Shown here piece after piece: positions 60,311 to 64,000 of a DNA stretch of 64,000 nucleotides (the stretch's first letter is position 1; each line of letters opens with the position of its first letter). The stretch lies in the NCBI RefSeq assembly GCF_002443255.2, contig NW_019211457.1, forward strand, positions 12,397,194-12,461,193, given 5' to 3'. A program made the position numbers and the translations under genes. The DNA is from Varroa destructor (lineage: Eukaryota; Arthropoda; Arachnida; Mesostigmata; Varroidae). The notes under the pieces are model-generated. The model had not been told where the DNA came from, searched no databases, and saw nothing but the letters and a program-made list of their open reading frames with translations.

Positions 60311-63098
60311 TGGCAGAGTGTACTGTTTATCCTGCCTGCTTTCTCATTTGCGAGCTGATGATAGTGATGCCGTGAGTCTTCCTGTACTTCATGAAAAAAA
60401 TTTTTCTCCAACACTTATCCTGAAGTGTTTCCCAAATAGACTATATAAAGAAAATCGAAAATCCGTTGAAGCTCATATGAACCGTTCAATTGGTAATTGA
60501 TATTGTTCTCACCAAAAGGGCTGTTAATTTTTGTATAAAAAATCCAGAAGTGTCAAAAATAGCTTTTTGAACATTTCGATATGGCAAACATATTTTTTTC
60601 AACCAAAACAAAAAACAAAACTTTTGCATTTATGTTTCTTTTATTTTTTAAATATGCATCATACTGTAAATCTTCATGTTTGTGTTATGGAGATCTTCCC
60701 TGGATGTTTCAGAAGCTGAAGGTTAGCAATAACATAGATCGCCAATTTCAGGCAAAAGCCAAGTCCTTAATCCTGTCGAGGGATTATGTATACATATACA
60801 TAGGTATACACAGCTTTTCGTTGTGACGAGCGTGCGTTTATCTGCTTTTAGCTGAAAGCAAAAACTGCTTCTTTCTAATAGAAAAAAAACAAACTTGTCA
60901 TAGTAATAGAATAACTCTGCGTCATTTTCTGTTACTCACTCTTGCAACTCTTATTCAATCCTTCTATGCTGGACAAACTTACGCTCCAACTAGATGACCT
61001 ACGTTATTGCCGACTTTTGGCTTCTGAAAAATTCAGCGAAAACTTTTATCAACAAAACCGGAAAATCCTCAGGGAGTAGACTTAGAGGGCTCATAAATTA
61101 TAAAAAAAAAAAAAAAAAAAACATTTTGATATACTTAGATTAACGGCGAAATGAACTGTCGTTTTAGCGACTAGAATATCAGTTAGCTATTGGGGCTCCC
61201 AAATTAGCTCCAACAATTAATCTCTTTGAAAATCTTTCGCTTTTTGAATTACCGGTTTCCTCCCAACCTAAAATTTTATCCGGTTCGATCTTTTTGTATT
61301 TCAATAATAAATCATTCATTACATTACCTGACATTACATGGCGGCTTCAAGTTATAATTGGCTAACCTGCACGAGTCAGCATCTTTCAGTTGTACTACCT
61401 GTCTTCTGGCAGTGTACCTACGGAGCACCTATTCCAGGCTATAATAACAACCTATTCCTTAATTAACATTGTTGCATATATCCTGCTTTTATCTCCATTA
61501 GCCAACTGGCAATATACTAGATACTCAAACTGCACGCAGTAGTTTCCACTAGAAATTGCCATAGTTTGAGGACTATGTGCGAAAATCGCGATGCGATCAG
61601 CTTTTTTTTTTGCGTCAGCGTTGCGTTGCGACATTTGCGTCAGATCAGTTTACTTTAATTCGTTAATCTCTATGAGATTTTCCCCGGACAATCCTAAATG
61701 CCTAGATAATTACCGCGTACAGGAAAAAACCTGAAAGCACTGCCGTGATCTATATTGCTAGAGAATGTATAAGCAGTGCGTCTTCTCATAGTATTCGTTA
61801 GGTTCTAATTACTAGTTTCAACTCTGGAAATCTCGTTCGTTCCTATATAGCTTTCCGTAGATGTATGCTATTGAAGTGCATGGAATTGCTAGCAAAATAA
61901 ATGGACGACCCAAGGCACGTTAGTACAGCGCCTATATATGTAGGGTTCAAGGTAGGGCTTAGCTGTCGCACAGTAACTCCGTCGAGCCGTTGTACGGTTA
62001 TAAATATAGCAACCAACCTCATCCATAGATCCTAATGGACAATTAACTGATAATTAACTACAAACTTTAAATACATCATTTCTGAATAATAAAAAGCTTC
62101 GCTTATTATTTCGATTATACTTCTCTTAGATAAAGTTTTCACAAAGAAAGCTTTTTATTTAGGACGGTTTGCTATTGGGTAATGGATGCTTCCGGCGCCC
62201 TCCGAACGTTAATGGTGACTAAGTCTGAGTTGGGATCAACGCGTTATACAAAAGTGCTTAAGGACATAAGTAATTATTGAATGTAATAAGTACAATACAG
62301 TAAGTAAATAACACAATACTGGTTTGATTACTGCGAGTGGAATACTGCCTATACGCACGGTGGATTCCCTCCCCAAAAAAAAGATACTAACCTGCTCTAG
62401 AGGGAAGTAAAGACTTATCTCTCTCTACTTATTATAGTTTCAATTTTCTAAAGCGGTATGTTCTTGTAAAGGGTGTTTGCCAGTTGTCGATATAGTCAGC
62501 TTCCCGAACAGTCTTGTCCATTTATTTTCACTAGCCCATGCGGGGCAACTGTTACAACGTTGTACAATTAAATTTATTGAGTTGTTAATCTCGTCCACTT
62601 TGTACTACTGTTTGGCTAGATCGGAGTCGTGACCGATAGAAAAACTAGAAAGCTTGTGAAGATATAGTTTTTATGATACGAATTTGGTGCCTAGTACCGC
62701 AATTTTTCCTGGAATGAAAAATAGGCTCATCACGACGGCAAATAGCGCGTCGCTTTCGTACATTCGATATAGTAACCGCCTGTACATTGGTTATAGTTTT
62801 TTAGCATGTCCTATTCTACTCCAAAGGGGTACTTATTGGTTCGATTCACGGCCTTCGCTTTTCACTGAATGAATGAATGAATCAAACCTTTTTAGTGCCG
62901 AGCTTCCATTGGACGGCCGCTATCCTTTGTTTCCCGCAAACATACACGTTAACCTGCATTACGCATTCTATATAAGTCTACGTTTCATTGTGCTAATCCA
63001 GCCTACAGCAAACAGAAACATTGGCCATAGATTTCAGATTTGATCAAATGCGTCATGTGCGGCTTTTTTCGCTGAGCGCGCCTGCCTCTGATTTTCAG
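60311..63098. other. AT-rich spacer
   Basis: Includes a run of 20 A at 61102-61121, a GAAT-type repeat at 62866-62883 preceded by a B-box-like GGTTCGATTCAC (62837), and small unsupported ORFs. No gene seen. Confidence 0.5.
61102..61121. repeat. Homopolymer of 20 A
   Basis: Uninterrupted A run; it could be an old retroposed poly(A) tail, but no body was identified beside it. Confidence 0.85.
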
Positions 63099-63230
63099 AG
63101 CAAGGCGCAGGTAGTTCACAATGACCAGAACCGCGGGGTGGTTACCCTGAAACCTCCTGCTCCCGACTCGACTACTACTAGAACGTACAACAGATTAAGT
63201 CAACCGAGCCGATTGACGCCACAGCGCTAA
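63099..63230 (+). CDS. Candidate last exon, + strand
   Basis: A strong acceptor, GCCTGCCTCTGATTTTCAG, opens 43 codons and TAA at 63228. The peptide is polar (SKAQVVHNDQNRGVVTLKPP then Thr/Arg/Pro-rich), GC-rich against its flanks, and typical of a disordered C-terminus. No family is recognised. Confidence 0.4.
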   Translation, partial: SKAQVVHNDQNRGVVTLKPPAPDSTTTRTYNRLSQPSRLTPQR

Positions 63231-63261
63231 CGTCCACGTTTCCTAGTCCCGTCAAAAGTCA

Positions 63262-63279
63262 TTTTCAACTAGTTGAAAA
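63262..63279. other. Perfect 18-bp palindrome
   Basis: TTTTCAACTAGTTGAAAA equals its own reverse complement. It lies 32 bases after the stop of the candidate + strand last exon. Confidence 0.9.
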
Positions 63280-63678
63280 CGTCATTTACTCGATCGAGAA
63301 ATGACAAACCCGAAGATGCAGCACTGCCTTGTATTACCCGCCGTTTCATTGCAATAGCGATGCGAAATATAACTGTTCAATAGATTATTCCGCATTCGAC
63401 AAAACGAATGTTATTGGAAATTCAGGTATGATTTCTAGCGCATCGTGAGGTATCGCCATAGTAAAATTATGTGAATCGCATTGTTTCAAAGGAGCCGCGG
63501 CGAACGGGTTCGTTTCTTAAGCCTTTTGTGCTGCAGTACTCGAACGTACACACTGACTAATTTTCCCAGTACGTAACGAAATTTCCAGCATTCAGTACTT
63601 GTGTTTGACTAGAGAAGAGACGTAGTTTATCAATGTAAAGCAGATAAAAGATTTTTCAGCTGGTCTTAAACTTCCAGC

Positions 63679-63760
63679 TGATCTTGGGGACACGTTGTGG
63701 TCTAGGTTCGAAGCCGGGCGTACACAGCCGGGTCATTTTGCGCTTGTGCTGGCAGAGGCC
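63679..63760 (+). repeat. tRNA-derived SINE-like copy 2
   Basis: Shares GATCTTGGGGACACGTTGTG, then GTCTAGGTTCGAAGCC and a tail containing GCTTGTGCTGG, with copy 1 at 20230-20305. The B box GGTTCGAAGCC is intact. The 5' A-box part is not clear. Confidence 0.65.
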
Positions 63761-64000
63761 AGCCAACCGTTTGTCTGGTAGAATGCCTAGCAGCGATACC
63801 GGACGTAAAACATAGAGATCTTACACCTGATTGCTATACAGGATCTTCGGTTATGCGAAAAGATACGCAGTTACTTTGCTTTGCGTCTGTTATGAGGTAT
63901 ACTCGATTATTAAGAAACGCACAAGTTAAAACCATTGTTGAAAAGCACCATCGAATATCACCAACGGTAGCCTATTGGTAGGATATTCGCTGTTAGACGT

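Overview
This is animal nuclear DNA, most likely from an arthropod. Genes are split by GT-AG introns, introns and spacers are AT-rich, microsatellites are abundant, and there are tRNA-derived SINE-like pieces and one decayed LINE, but no bacterial operons. The restrained transposon load, the many AT/CGT/CAA arrays and the arthropod-type SLC6 transporter suggest a chelicerate such as a parasitiform mite or tick. That placement is inference.

Two genes can be rebuilt exon by exon. On the + strand, 3206-7352 encodes a five-exon TMEM203 homologue of 135 aa, a small four-helix ER membrane protein. Its first coding exon holds only five coding bases. On the - strand, 16617-32997 holds an SLC6 sodium-coupled transporter that resembles arthropod nutrient amino acid transporters. 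Fifteen of its exons chain with matching phases from TM1 (25350) to a stop at 16619. A sixteenth, N-terminal exon (32997-32582), rich in Gln, Asn and His, very probably belongs to it; the exon carrying its start codon was not found. The tail can end in two ways: a long spliced tail finishing in a PDZ-ligand-like -SQL, or a short intronic ending whose stop overlaps an AATAAA signal.

The rest is less certain. 1-1447 holds pieces of a - strand gene and a possible + strand last exon. 7.4-16.6 kb is mostly AT-rich spacer with tRNA-like relics and one likely - strand last exon at 12.4-12.6 kb. 33-42 kb has isolated coding-like patches. 42.3-47.6 kb is a CpG-rich block with three (CGT)n arrays, plausibly promoter or 5'UTR. 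53-56.3 kb carries - strand exon candidates with compatible phases. 57.5-63.2 kb carries a possible two-exon + strand gene that encloses an AT-rich ORF and a LINE reverse transcriptase relic.

No previously undescribed system stands out. The most useful results are the two reconstructed genes, the alternative transporter tail and the short list of phase-matched orphan exons.
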